This document shows positions 26,949 to 35,949 of a stretch of DNA of 64,000 nt, one piece after another. Every line of letters starts with the position of its first letter. Within the stretch, counting starts at the first letter, position 1. Origin of the DNA: Hyphomicrobiales bacterium (lineage in GTDB: Bacteria; Pseudomonadota; Alphaproteobacteria; Rhizobiales; Rhizobiaceae). The translations under genes were made by a program, and so were the position numbers. The notes below the pieces were generated by a model. That model was not told the DNA's origin and searched no databases. It saw only the letters and a program-made list of their open reading frames with translations. Where the stretch lies: assembly GCA_900472395.1 (NCBI GenBank), contig UCHV01000019.1:49072-113071 (forward strand), written 5' to 3'.

Positions 26949-28219
26949 CCGATATCGGCTGGATCGAGCTGGCGCTCACCGCGGCACGGCCACAGGCACT
27001 GGGCGCACTTCTTCGCTACTTCCGTGATCTCGATACGGCGGAAGAGGCGTTTCAGGAAGCATGCCTGCGTGCCGTCCGCACATGGCCGGACAAGGGCGCG
27101 CCGCGTGATCCCGCCGCATGGTTGATCTTCGTCGGCCGCAACAGCGGCGTCGACCAGATCCGCAAACGCGCAAAAAACGAGCCACTGCCGGAAGAGGCGG
27201 CCTTTTCGGACCTTTCAGACGCCGAAGAAGATATCGCCGACCGGCTCGACAATTCCCACTATCGCGATGACATCCTGCGGCTGATGTTCATCTGCTGTCA
27301 TCCCGATCTGCCGAATACGCAGCAGATTGCGCTGTCGTTGCGCATCGTGTCTGGCCTCACCGTGCCGCAGATCGCCAAGGCGTTCCTGGTGTCGGATGCG
27401 GCTATGGAGCAGCGCATCACCCGCGCCAAGGCGCGTATCGCCAAGGCGCAGAGCGAAAACAGGCCGGGCGACAAGGGTGTCATCGGTTTCGAAGCGCCGG
27501 ATGCCTATGAGCGGGCCGCGCGGCTGAAAACCGTGGCCGCGATGATTTATCTCGTCTTCAACGAGGGGTATTCGTCCGGCGTCAACAACGCTGACAGCGT
27601 GACGTTTTGCGAGGAGGCGATCCGCCTGGTGCGTATTCTCCTGCGCATTTTTCCCGCCGAGCCGGAGATCATGGGGCTCGCAACCCTGATGCTGCTGCAG
27701 CATTCACGTGCCCCCGCTCGTTTCGACGAGGCGGGGCAAATCATTCTGCTGGAAGATCAGGACCGGTCACTGTGGGACAGGAAAATGATCGCCGAGGCGC
27801 TGGCCATGCTGGACAAGGCGGTGCGCCATAAAAGCGGTGGACCCTATCAATTGCAGGCCGCGATCGCCGCCCTGCATGCCCGTGCGCAGAAGCCGGAGGA
27901 TACCGACTGGTGGCAGATCGATCTTCTCTATCAGGCGCTGGAACATCTGCAGCCTTCGCCGGTCGTTACCCTCAATCGTGCCGTTGCCGTATCGAAGGCG
28001 GAAGGACCGGAAGAAGCGCTGGCGCTGATCGCCACCGTGGCCGATCCGCTCGACAGCTATTTCTATTTCCACGGCGTGCGCGGTGGATTGCTGATGCAGG
28101 CCGGCCAGAAGCTGGAAGCGCGCGAAGCCTTTGACCGTGCCATCGCGCTTGCCAACTCGCCGGCGGAAGCGGCGCATATCAGGATGCAGATCGACCGGCT
28201 GGGCGAAGTCGGATCTTGA
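26945..28219 (+). CDS. ECF42-type RNA polymerase sigma factor with C-terminal TPR-like domain
   Basis: 424 residues, longer than ordinary ECF sigma factors (about 170-200). Region 2: DTAEEAFQEACLRAVRTWP and PAAWLIFVGRNSGVDQIRKR (about 25-75). Region 4: IALSLRIVSGLTVPQIAKAFLVSDAAMEQRITRAKARI (about 120-160). The rest (about 180-424), starting AARLKTVAAMIYLVFNEGYSS, is the ECF42-specific helical domain with TPR-like repeats, needed for activity in studied members. No anti-sigma gene is present, as usual in this group. Coupled to the DGPF gene by a four-base overlap. Confidence 0.92.
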   Translation: MTDIGWIELALTAARPQALGALLRYFRDLDTAEEAFQEACLRAVRTWPDKGAPRDPAAWLIFVGRNSGVDQIRKRAKNEPLPEEAAFSDLSDAEEDIADRLDNSHYRDDILRLMFICCHPDLPNTQQIALSLRIVSGLTVPQIAKAFLVSDAAMEQRITRAKARIAKAQSENRPGDKGVIGFEAPDAYERAARLKTVAAMIYLVFNEGYSSGVNNADSVTFCEEAIRLVRILLRIFPAEPEIMGLATLMLLQHSRAPARFDEAGQIILLEDQDRSLWDRKMIAEALAMLDKAVRHKSGGPYQLQAAIAALHARAQKPEDTDWWQIDLLYQALEHLQPSPVVTLNRAVAVSKAEGPEEALALIATVADPLDSYFYFHGVRGGLLMQAGQKLEAREAFDRAIALANSPAEAAHIRMQIDRLGEVGS

Positions 28220-28223
28220 AATC

Positions 28224-28523
28224 TCAGGCTTTTGGCGGTCGCAGGGTCATGGTGATCGAAACGACGTCGCCGGCCGTTACGCCAGCCTTTTTGCGCATGG
28301 CGTCCTTCAACGGCACCAGATAGGTGCCATCCTTGCGAAAGAGCGCCGTATAAAATTCACCGCCGCCGATCGTGACATCCACCGGGATCATGCCCCAGCC
28401 GTAACTCAGGAGTTTCGATAGCCTGCCGATCTCATCGGCTATCGCTTGCGGCACGGGGACGAAAAAGAAGGGGGCGGGCCCGCGCCAGTGAATAACCTCG
28501 GCCTCAAAGCGGAATGTGGTCAT
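28224..28523 (-). CDS. DUF1905 domain protein
   Basis: 99 residues matching DUF1905: FRFEAEVIHWRGPAPFFFVPVPQAIADEI, GWGMIPVDVTIGGGEFYTALFRKDGTYLVPLKDAMRKKAGVTAGDVVSITMTL. The fold is a small beta barrel of unknown role. ATG 28523 has AAGGAGG six bases upstream; the longer open frame is not protein-like. Convergent with the sigma-factor gene, stops four bases apart. Confidence 0.87.
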   Translation of the reverse strand: MTTFRFEAEVIHWRGPAPFFFVPVPQAIADEIGRLSKLLSYGWGMIPVDVTIGGGEFYTALFRKDGTYLVPLKDAMRKKAGVTAGDVVSITMTLRPPKA

Positions 28524-28687
28524 GTCTGCCTCCTTGCCGCGAAACTTGAGGCGAGCGTAGCGCCTCTGCAATGCCTGACGTGAATGCGTATCTAAAAAAT
28601 CAATCGCGCTGTCGGTTCCGCTTCTCGTCATTCGTCCTAGGTTCATCATCAGATGCGATGTCTTTTTTAACCCAGGAGGAAGCGATC

Positions 28688-29149
28688 ATGACTGCCAAAT
28701 ACCAATTGCAACTCGTTCGTGAATTCGATGTGCCTGCCGAAAAGCTTTTCAAGGTTTGGACGACACCCGAGCGATATGGCGAATGGTTCTGCCCGCTGCC
28801 GTGGAAAGTCACCGAGGCGCATGTGGATCTGCGTGCGGGCGGTTCGAGCATGGTCGTGATGGAGGGGCCGAACGGCGAGCGTTTCGAAAATCCCGGCATC
28901 TATCTCGAAGTCATTGCGAACAAAAAGATCGTTTTTACCGATGCCTATACGCAGGCCTGGGTGCCTTCGGAAAAGCCGTTCATGACCGGTATCATCGAAT
29001 TCGAAGATCTCGGCAACGGACGCACGCGCTATACCGCCACGGCGCTGCACTGGACGGAAGAGGATATGGAAACCCACAAGCAGATGGGTTTCGAAGAAGG
29101 TTGGGGTGTCGTTGCAGGCCAGATGGCGGATATTGCCAGGACGTTCTGA
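28688..29149 (+). CDS. SRPBCC/AHSA1-type protein
   Basis: 153 residues of the SRPBCC (START/Bet v1) fold in its AHSA1-like branch: REFDVPAEKLFKVWTTPERYGEWFCP, then GPNGERFENPGIYLEVIANKKIVFTDAY and the C-terminal helix HWTEEDMETHKQMGFEEGWGVVAGQM. Such proteins bind small hydrophobic ligands in a deep cavity and often occur near ECF sigma/DGPF modules. The ATG at 28688 follows AGGAGG. A 164-base gap divides it from DUF1905. Confidence 0.88.
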   Translation: MTAKYQLQLVREFDVPAEKLFKVWTTPERYGEWFCPLPWKVTEAHVDLRAGGSSMVVMEGPNGERFENPGIYLEVIANKKIVFTDAYTQAWVPSEKPFMTGIIEFEDLGNGRTRYTATALHWTEEDMETHKQMGFEEGWGVVAGQMADIARTF

Positions 29150-29254
29150 TTTTTTTCGATATTTTTCAATCGATTACGACGGCGTCCTGCGATATCGATT
29201 CACCGATTTTGAAGGCTATGACGGGCGTGAAAAAGCGCCCGCCATTTGTCTGCA

Positions 29255-29485
29255 TCATCGAAGGATAGCGACGATCATGATGGCGGCGAAGGCAAACATC
29301 ATGACGCTGCCGAGCACGATCGAAACCACGGCCTGTGCCGAGATGTAGGTGCCGGCCACGCCGCCGAGCACACCCGGCCAGGCGCTTTTGCCTTTGGCCT
29401 GCATCATCGGATAACCGCATGCCGGGCAGGCGATAGCCTTGTCCGAAACCTGGCCGGCGCAATCGGGGCAGGTGGTGAGAGCCAT
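29255..29485 (-). CDS. Small zinc-ribbon membrane protein
   Basis: 76 residues: an N-terminal zinc ribbon (CPDCAGQVSDKAIACPACGYP, two CxxC pairs) followed by a glycine-rich hydrophobic segment (about 37-70) that should cross the membrane. Function unknown. ATG 29485 has CAGGAG six bases upstream and lies one base from the stop of the preceding OmpA gene, so it is the third gene of an envelope operon. Confidence 0.8.
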   Translation of the reverse strand: MALTTCPDCAGQVSDKAIACPACGYPMMQAKGKSAWPGVLGGVAGTYISAQAVVSIVLGSVMMFAFAAIMIVAILR

Positions 29486-29486
29486 G

Positions 29487-30140
29487 TCAGTCTCCTGTGC
29501 CGATGGAAAATTCGACGCGCCGATTTTTCTGGCGGCCTGCCGGATCGTCGCTGCCGTCGGCGTTCTGGTTGGGAGCAACCGGCTCGGCTTCGCCCTTGCC
29601 GGCCGTGGTCATGCGACGCTCGGCAACACCCAGCTGCGCGAGCCATTTGCGCACCGAGCTGGCGCGCTGTTCTGACAGACGCTGGTTATAATCGTCGCTG
29701 CCCTTGGCGTCGGTGTGGCCGGTGATGCCGACCGGCGATTTCGGCATGGAAAGCAGAACGCCGGACAACTGTCCCAGCACGGCGCGCGCATCCGGGCGGA
29801 TGTCCGATTTATCGAAATCGAATAATACGTCTGCAGGCAGGGCGACAATGATGCGATTGCCCTCCTGTCTGGCGCCGAGCGCCGACAGGAAAGCCTCGGT
29901 TTTTATCCGGGTCGCATCATCCATGTTCTTCAGTGCGAAGGACGAGCTACCGGTAGAGGCCGTGGCGGTGCTCTCCTGCCGCCGTGGTTCGAAACGGGAG
30001 GCCGGAAAATCGGCCTGCTCGAAACGCGAAGGCGCTTCGCCAACCGGGGCAGCGCCGGTCGTGACCGTGTAGGCAAGAGCCGAAACCGGCAGCAGCATCA
30101 TCATGCCTGCCGCGACAAAAGCGGGAAGACGCGCCGGCAT
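29487..30140 (-). CDS. OmpA-family peptidoglycan-associated protein
   Basis: 217 residues: a signal peptide (about 1-23, ending SALA), a disordered linker with RFE repeats and Ser/Thr-rich stretch, and a C-terminal OmpA domain (about 95-215) with VLFDFDKSDIRPDARAVLGQL, GHTDAKGSDDYNQRLSEQRA and NRRVEF. The Asp and Arg residues that bind diaminopimelate are present. There is no beta barrel, so it is a soluble or lipid-free periplasmic murein-binding protein. Starts one base inside the stop of the upstream gene (30140). Confidence 0.88.
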   Translation of the reverse strand: MPARLPAFVAAGMMMLLPVSALAYTVTTGAAPVGEAPSRFEQADFPASRFEPRRQESTATASTGSSSFALKNMDDATRIKTEAFLSALGARQEGNRIIVALPADVLFDFDKSDIRPDARAVLGQLSGVLLSMPKSPVGITGHTDAKGSDDYNQRLSEQRASSVRKWLAQLGVAERRMTTAGKGEAEPVAPNQNADGSDDPAGRQKNRRVEFSIGTGD

Positions 30141-30589
30141 CAGGGCTTGAGATCCAGAGGCAAGGTCACGCCCGGGGCATTGGTGTCGTCACCGTCCTGA
30201 CCGGGATTGAACACCAGTGTCAGGCGCTCGACATCGTCGGGCACGGAACCGGGGAACACGAGATCGCCTTCCATGGTCTGGCCGTTGATCACACGCATCC
30301 ACTTGTTTTCACCGATCATTCGCAGGTGCAGACGCTGTTCCGGTGCATCGCCCCAGGCGAGGTAGGCATTTTCATCATCGTTCATGTTGACGAAGTTGGT
30401 TGCCTGGCTGTCGAAGCTGGCGAGCAGGCGCACGGTCGTGGCGTCATCACCGAGCTTGATCGATTTGACCTGCACCGTCAGGCCGACCTCGGTGCTGACC
30501 TGCCCACCCTTGATCGTGACGGTGCGTTCCTCTGCGGACACGGTGGTTGGAAGTAGAAGCGCCAGAACAATGGCGGAGGCTTTCAGCAT
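30140..30589 (-). CDS. Exported hypothetical protein
   Basis: 149 residues with a clear signal peptide (LLLPTTVSA-EE, about 19 residues) and a beta-rich mature part, ERTVTIKGGQVSTEVGLTVQVKSIKLGDDATTVRLLASFDSQATNFVNMNDDENAYL. Not recognised as a known family. First gene of a three-gene minus-strand operon with the OmpA protein and the zinc-ribbon membrane protein; the near-zero spacing suggests the three act together in the envelope. Confidence 0.7.
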   Translation of the reverse strand: MLKASAIVLALLLPTTVSAEERTVTIKGGQVSTEVGLTVQVKSIKLGDDATTVRLLASFDSQATNFVNMNDDENAYLAWGDAPEQRLHLRMIGENKWMRVINGQTMEGDLVFPGSVPDDVERLTLVFNPGQDGDDTNAPGVTLPLDLKP

Positions 30590-30889
30590 GCGAAGTAACT
30601 CCCTAAAACCAAAACGGATTTATCTTTGTCCGGTGGTTATAGGAGCCGATCGGTTTATTTCATCGGGCGACTGAATTTTTAAGGAATTTCGCAGCCGCGG
30701 TGTGATTTTTGGGAGACATCGGATGGCTGCATGCGTCTTGCCATCGTGAAGCCGCCCGTTGCCGCAACCTTCTGAAAACGGAATCGTTTCGCCCATCGAA
30801 AACTTCGAAGGATGCGTTCGAAAGTTTCACATTTGTGCCGGCCGCAGCCAGTATCTATGTGAGGATAAACAGCAACGGATTTTGAGCGA
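30590..30889. other. Intergenic region upstream of the envelope operon and oxidoreductase
   Basis: 300 bases between divergent genes. Contains the promoter of the OmpA operon on the minus strand and of the oxidoreductase on the plus strand. No protein-like frame or recognised operator was seen. Confidence 0.4.
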
Positions 30890-31951
30890 ATGGAACTCGG
30901 CCTTTATACTTTTGCGGATGTGGATCCAAATGCGGAAAACAAGGGTGCGGAAGCGCATCGACGCCTGAAGGATCTGCTTGAGGAAATCGAACTGGCCGAT
31001 CAGGTTGGCCTCGACGTTTTCGGGCTGGGTGAACACCACCGCGCCGATTACGCGGCCTCGTCCCCATCCACCGTGTTGGCCGCCGCGGCTGTTCGTACGA
31101 AAAACATTCGTCTCACCAGTGCCGTTTCGGTTCTGTCGTCCGACGAGCCGGTGCGCGTGTTCCAGCAGTTTTCAACGGTCGATCTTCTCTCCGATGGCCG
31201 TGCGGAAATCATGGCCGGTCGCGGCTCCTTCATCGAATCCTTCCCGTTGTTCGGTCATGATCTCGGTGACTACGACCAGTTGTTTTCCGAAAAGCTCGAC
31301 CTTCTGCTCGCCATCCGCGATCAGGAAGTCCTGAGCTGGAACGAGGGAAAACTGCGGCCGCCGATCAATGCCCGCGGCGTTTATCCGCGTCCACTGCAAG
31401 AGAGTTTGCCGATCTGGATCGCCGTTGGCGGCACGCCGGAATCGGTTGCGCGGGCAGGGGCCATGGGCCTGCCGCTCGCCATCGCCATCATCGGCGGTGA
31501 ATATCGCCGGTTTGCGCCGATGTTCGATCTTTATCGCGAGGCCGCCCGTCGTGCGGGGCAGGATCCGGCGACGCTGAAAACCAGCATCAACGTGCACGGT
31601 TTTATCGCCGACACGACGGAAGCCGCTGCCGATCAGTTTTACGGTCCGCAGGCCGAGGTGATGAACCGGCTGGGTCGCGAACGCGGCTGGGGACCGACCA
31701 GTCGTGCGCATTTCGATGCGGCCCGCGGCCCACAGGGCAACCTTTTCCTCGGCGAGCCGGAAGTGGTGGCGCAGAAGATCGTTGCGGCGCATCGCGTGTT
31801 CAAGAACGACCGTTTTCTCCTGCAGATGGCGATAGGGCTGATGCCGCATGCGCAGATCATGCGCGGCATCGAACTTTACGGCACAAAAGTCGCGCCTCTG
31901 GTCAGAAAGGAATTGACCGGATCGGTCGATGGGGCGAAACCGGCTGCCTGA
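30890..31951 (+). CDS. LLM-class flavin-dependent oxidoreductase
   Basis: 353 residues with the bacterial-luciferase-like TIM barrel. The N-terminal [13 protein letters not shown] and [58 protein letters not shown] and [27 protein letters not shown] match the group of reduced-flavin oxygenases and alkanesulfonate-type enzymes. Substrate unknown. The ATG has only a weak GAGCGA upstream. It precedes a methionine aminopeptidase gene by 61 bases. Confidence 0.9.
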   Translation: MELGLYTFADVDPNAENKGAEAHRRLKDLLEEIELADQVGLDVFGLGEHHRADYAASSPSTVLAAAAVRTKNIRLTSAVSVLSSDEPVRVFQQFSTVDLLSDGRAEIMAGRGSFIESFPLFGHDLGDYDQLFSEKLDLLLAIRDQEVLSWNEGKLRPPINARGVYPRPLQESLPIWIAVGGTPESVARAGAMGLPLAIAIIGGEYRRFAPMFDLYREAARRAGQDPATLKTSINVHGFIADTTEAAADQFYGPQAEVMNRLGRERGWGPTSRAHFDAARGPQGNLFLGEPEVVAQKIVAAHRVFKNDRFLLQMAIGLMPHAQIMRGIELYGTKVAPLVRKELTGSVDGAKPAA

Positions 31952-32012
31952 CAAACGAGCTTCGCGCCGGCCTTGGGGAGGCCATGCGCGACATGATAGG
32001 AATAATGCTTAG

Positions 32013-32768
32013 ATGGTGATTACCACCGAAGAGGAGCTACAGAAGCTCAAGGAAGTCGGGCGTCTTTGCGCCATCGCAGTTGAAACGATGGCAAAGGCAC
32101 TCGAACCGGGCATCACCACGCGCGAACTCGATGTCATCGGCCGCAAGGTTCTGGAAGACAATGGCGCACAGTCCGCGCCGGAATTCTGCTATGAGTTTCC
32201 GGGTGCGACCTGCATCAGCGTCAACGAGGAAGTGGCGCACGGCATTCCCGGTGATCGCCGCATCGAGGCGGGCGATCTGGTCAATATCGACGTATCCGCA
32301 GTCAAGGACGGCTTTTTCGGTGATACCGGCTCGTCCTTTGCCGTGCCGCCTGTGAGCCGCCAGATCGAAAAGCTGTGCCGGGACGGTCGCCGTGCCCTTT
32401 GGACAGGCCTGCAACAGGTGAAGACCGGCAGGCCGATTGCCGGCATCGGCAATGCCATCGGCGCCTTTGCCCAGAAGAACCGCTATACGCTGATTTCCAA
32501 TCTCGCCAGCCACGGCGTGGGCCGTTCGCTGCACGAAGAGCCGAAGGAAGTCTCCACCTGGCCCGATCCCGATGAAACCCGCATCATGGAAGAAGGTCTG
32601 GTTTTCACCATTGAGCCCTTCCTGTCGCTCGGCGGCACCTGGGCTGAAGATGGAAGCAATGGCGACCCATGGACTCTCTACAGCGATCCGCGTGCGCCGA
32701 CCGTGCAATATGAGCACACGATCGTCGTGACGCGAAACGGTCCGATCATTCTGACTTTGCCGGATTGA
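32013..32768 (+). CDS. map: Type I methionine aminopeptidase
   Basis: Removes the N-terminal Met from new proteins. 251 residues with the dinuclear metal residues: the HGIP His loop, Asp in NIDVSA, Asp in GDTGSS, His in SHGVGRSLHE, Glu in FTIEPF and Glu in YEHT. Length is normal for a short type I enzyme. Rhizobia usually have more than one map gene, so this could be the secondary one. No strong ribosome-binding site. It lies behind the oxidoreductase and ahead of the MFS gene. Confidence 0.92.
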   Translation: MVITTEEELQKLKEVGRLCAIAVETMAKALEPGITTRELDVIGRKVLEDNGAQSAPEFCYEFPGATCISVNEEVAHGIPGDRRIEAGDLVNIDVSAVKDGFFGDTGSSFAVPPVSRQIEKLCRDGRRALWTGLQQVKTGRPIAGIGNAIGAFAQKNRYTLISNLASHGVGRSLHEEPKEVSTWPDPDETRIMEEGLVFTIEPFLSLGGTWAEDGSNGDPWTLYSDPRAPTVQYEHTIVVTRNGPIILTLPD

Positions 32769-32872
32769 ACGGCAGGCAAGACGCCATCGAGCGGTGGCGT
32801 CTCCGTTTAACTGATTGTTGTGATCAGAATTTGTGGTTTGTCAGCTGAAAAGCGCGGTGCCATAAGCCGGGA

Positions 32873-34042
32873 ATGTCTTCCAGTTCCTCTCCTTCATCCT
32901 CGCTGTGGATCGGTCTTGCTGGCGCTGCGGCCATGGCAGGCGTCATGGGCTTCGGTCGGTTTGTCTATACGCCGATCCTGCCGGGCATGATTGCCGGCAT
33001 TCCGCTTTCTGCCGCCGACGCGGGCACGATTGCGGCGGGCAATTTTGCCGGTTATCTGCTTGGTGCCATCGTTTCAGCCTATGGCTGGGCGGCCGGCAGG
33101 GAGCGCCAGGTGGCGCTGGCCGGGATTCTGGCAAGTGCGTTGCTTCTTGGCGCAATGGCGTTGACCACTTCGGTAGCCGTCTTCACCGTCATTCGCTTTT
33201 TTGCGGGCGCTGCGAGTGCGCTTGCCATGCTTTTCACATCATCCATCGTGCTGCTGCATGCGAGCAGGCGTCCAACGATCGGCATGCTGCATTTCGGTGG
33301 CGTCGGCCTCGGTATTGCGCTGTCTTCGGTACTGGTTCTGCTGGTCAATGCGCTCAGCAGCGATGCCGCGCATGGCTGGCGTTTCGACTGGATTGCATCC
33401 GCTGCCGTCGTGTTCGGAATTTTCTTCTTCGTCCGGCATTGCCTTCCCAAGCCGACAGGGGATGCAAAGGCGGTGGCCGAACCGCCGCTCGTGTGGCGTC
33501 TGCCGCTGCTGCTGACGGTGCTGTCCTACGGACTTTATGGTTTTGGCTACGTCATAACCGCAACGTTTCTCATTGCCATCGCACGAATGGGCAATACCGG
33601 GCCGATGATCGAGTTTCTGATCTGGTTCGTGGCCGGTTGTGCGGCGGCGGTCTCGCTTTTCGCGTGGAACCCGATCGTGCGCCGCATCGGTCTCGGCGGT
33701 GCCTATTGCGCGGCCATCGTCGTGCTTCTCCTCGGTGTTGTCGCCTCGGTCGAGCTGCCGCCGGTGGCCGGCACGCTGGTGGGCGGGGTTTTGCTCGGCG
33801 TGACCTTCATGGTGATCACTGCGTTTGGCCTTCAGCTCGGTCGCCGTTTTGCACCGCAAAGCCCACGTCGTGCGATTGCCGTGGTGACCGCGGCTTTCGG
33901 AACTGGGCAGATCATCGGGCCGCTTGTCGCCGGTTTTGTGGCCGAGCGCACCGGAAGCTTTACCGCGCCGTCACTGCTTGCGGCCGGCGTGCTGGTCGCG
34001 GCACTTCTCCTGTCGCTGCCGCTTGTGCGCCACCGCAACTAA
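32873..34042 (+). CDS. YbfB/YjiJ-family MFS transporter
   Basis: 389 residues with twelve membrane segments. The first helix with AAAMAGVMGFGRFVYTPILPGM is the signature of the YbfB/YjiJ branch of the major facilitator superfamily; LGRRFAPQSPRRAIAVVTAAFGTGQIIGPLVAGF lies in the second half. Substrate unknown. Starts with a Ser-rich tail (SSSSSPSSS). Ends 130 bases before bacA. Confidence 0.87.
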   Translation: MSSSSSPSSSLWIGLAGAAAMAGVMGFGRFVYTPILPGMIAGIPLSAADAGTIAAGNFAGYLLGAIVSAYGWAAGRERQVALAGILASALLLGAMALTTSVAVFTVIRFFAGAASALAMLFTSSIVLLHASRRPTIGMLHFGGVGLGIALSSVLVLLVNALSSDAAHGWRFDWIASAAVVFGIFFFVRHCLPKPTGDAKAVAEPPLVWRLPLLLTVLSYGLYGFGYVITATFLIAIARMGNTGPMIEFLIWFVAGCAAAVSLFAWNPIVRRIGLGGAYCAAIVVLLLGVVASVELPPVAGTLVGGVLLGVTFMVITAFGLQLGRRFAPQSPRRAIAVVTAAFGTGQIIGPLVAGFVAERTGSFTAPSLLAAGVLVAALLLSLPLVRHRN

Positions 34043-34172
34043 AATACCCATGGTTACAAATAGGTAACAAAGAACAAGGGGCATTGCCGCCCCCTTGGAC
34101 TTGCCTTAGTTTTGCGCTCTAAGGTCGCCCCCCGACCATCGTTAGATTCGAACTCAGGAAAGCCGCCGCTCC

Positions 34173-35453
34173 GTGTTCCACTCCTTCTTCCCCCGACCGA
34201 AACTGTTTTTTACGTCTGCTGCCGTGTGGACTGCCGTGTGCATCTTCGTCTGGTATGCCGTCGGTCCACAGATGGGCGCAGCCCTCGGAATGCCACCGCT
34301 GGAAGCTGGCCAGCAGGCGCCGCTGGGACTTGCGTATTTTCTGACGCCGGACAATCTCTGGTTCTATCTCTATTTCACCATTTTCGTGCTGATCTTCGGT
34401 TTTGTTTGGAAAATGATTGAACGGGATCACCCGTGGTCGAACTGGTCCATCTGGGGATCGGCATTCATCATTTTCATAGCCTATTTCGTCGTGCAGATTT
34501 CGGTGGCTCTGAATAACTGGCGTGGGCCGTTCTTCGATCTCTTCCAGCGCGCGCTTGAAAAGCAGCCGGGCATCACGGCCGGACAGTTTTATGACCTGCA
34601 GCTGCGTTTCCTCGAGATCGGTATGGTAGGCGTCGCGATGAATGTCATCACCGCCTACTTTACCAGCCATTATGTGTTCCGCTGGCGTACGGCGATGAAC
34701 GACTTCTATCTTTCGAAATGGGACAAGCTGCGCCATATCGAAGGTGCCTCTCAGCGTGTTCAGGAAGACACGATGCGATTTGCCACGATTGTCGAAGGTC
34801 TTGGCGTCGTTCTGATCAATTCGATCATGACGCTTGTCGTATTCCTGCCTCTGTTGTTTCAGATGTCGGTCCATGTCAGCGAAATTCCGGTACTTGGAGC
34901 CATTCCACATTCGCTGTTCTGGCTGGCGCTCCTGTGGTCGGTTTTTGGTACGGTGTTGCTTGCCGTTGTCGGTATCAAACTGCCGGGTCTTCAGTTCCGC
35001 AATCAGCGCGTTGAAGCCGCTTTCCGCAAGGAACTGGTTTATGGCGAAGACCACGAAGATCGGGCGCAGCCGCCGACAATGCGCGAGCTGTTTGCCAATG
35101 TGCGCAAGAACTACTTCCGCATGTATTGGCATTACCTATACTTCAACGTTGCGCGTTACACGTTTGGTCAGCTCGATGCGATCATTCTGACGTTCATGCT
35201 GATCCCAACCATCGTTGCCGCAAAAATCACGATGGGTATCTGGCAGCAAATTGCCACGGCCTTCGGTCAGGTGAGCGATAGCTTCCAGTATCTGGTGAGT
35301 TCCTGGTCCACGATTATCGAGCTTCTGTCGATCCGCAAACGTCTGGTTGCCTTCGAAGCCGCCATCGATGACCAGCCTTTGCCCGTCATCGATCAGAACT
35401 ATCTCGAGCGTGAAGCAGAGGGCGGCGAGATGGCGGCGAACAAGCCGACCTGA
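34173..35453 (+). CDS. bacA: Peptide antibiotic transporter BacA/SbmA
   Basis: 426 residues of the SbmA/BacA family: MFHSFFPRPKLFFTSAAVWTAV at the start, closely like the MFQSFFPKPKLFFTSAA start I recall for rhizobial BacA, then NNWRGPFFDLFQRALEKQPG, RWRTAMNDFYLSKWDKLRHIEGASQRVQEDTMRFA and YFNVARYTFGQLDAIILTFMLIPTIVA. Eight membrane segments, no ATPase domain. BacA imports proline-rich and NCR peptides and affects very-long-chain fatty acids of lipid A; it is essential for nodule persistence in several rhizobia. Start codon is GTG at 34173, with CAGGAAAG 13-18 bases upstream. No linked genes. Confidence 0.95.
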   Translation: MFHSFFPRPKLFFTSAAVWTAVCIFVWYAVGPQMGAALGMPPLEAGQQAPLGLAYFLTPDNLWFYLYFTIFVLIFGFVWKMIERDHPWSNWSIWGSAFIIFIAYFVVQISVALNNWRGPFFDLFQRALEKQPGITAGQFYDLQLRFLEIGMVGVAMNVITAYFTSHYVFRWRTAMNDFYLSKWDKLRHIEGASQRVQEDTMRFATIVEGLGVVLINSIMTLVVFLPLLFQMSVHVSEIPVLGAIPHSLFWLALLWSVFGTVLLAVVGIKLPGLQFRNQRVEAAFRKELVYGEDHEDRAQPPTMRELFANVRKNYFRMYWHYLYFNVARYTFGQLDAIILTFMLIPTIVAAKITMGIWQQIATAFGQVSDSFQYLVSSWSTIIELLSIRKRLVAFEAAIDDQPLPVIDQNYLEREAEGGEMAANKPT

Positions 35454-35531
35454 TCAGCCGATACATGACAGCATTTTTCGAACGCGCCGGATCAAAACTC
35501 CGGCGCGGTTTTTCGTTTCAGACAAAGAGCA

Positions 35532-35885
35532 TCATGACAATGTCGCAGGCCGTTCGCGCAGGCGGTTTACACCCCATCCGCCGATGCAGCCGATAGCCGC
35601 GCCAGCCGCCTTGATCAGAGCGTCATCAGCGTTGGCATGGCGGCTGGGCGAAAGGAACTGCAGAAGCTCGATACCGCCAGCTCCAATGAGCAGCAACACG
35701 GCGCAGAGTTTCCAGTGGCGCGGGTAGGCGATCACGAACAGGAATGCCATGACCGCGAAGGCGCCAGCGCGATCCACGTTCACCGGCATGAAATCGTGCG
35801 GGCGCAGATCGATCGGCGATACGGTTGCGAAAACCACGAAGGCAAGCGCCAGCCAGGGAAGGGTTTTCAGGATCGGTCTTGTCAT
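35532..35885 (-). CDS. VanZ-family small membrane protein
   Basis: 117 residues with three to four membrane segments and the VanZ-like pattern of a first helix, then IAYPRHWKLCAVLLLIGAGGIELLQFLSPSRHANADDALIKAAGAAIG, where the ELLQ...R.....D motif fits the VanZ core. Role unknown. The ATG at 35885 gives the family-like start; the open frame upstream (to 36068) lies inside the next gene and is not protein-like. No clear ribosome-binding site. Confidence 0.75.
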   Translation of the reverse strand: MTRPILKTLPWLALAFVVFATVSPIDLRPHDFMPVNVDRAGAFAVMAFLFVIAYPRHWKLCAVLLLIGAGGIELLQFLSPSRHANADDALIKAAGAAIGCIGGWGVNRLRERPATLS

Positions 35886-35949
35886 GGATGTGTCATAAAT
35901 CCGCGGGCTCACCTTTGAAAGGCATGTCGCCGCTTTGGGTGAACGGGTT

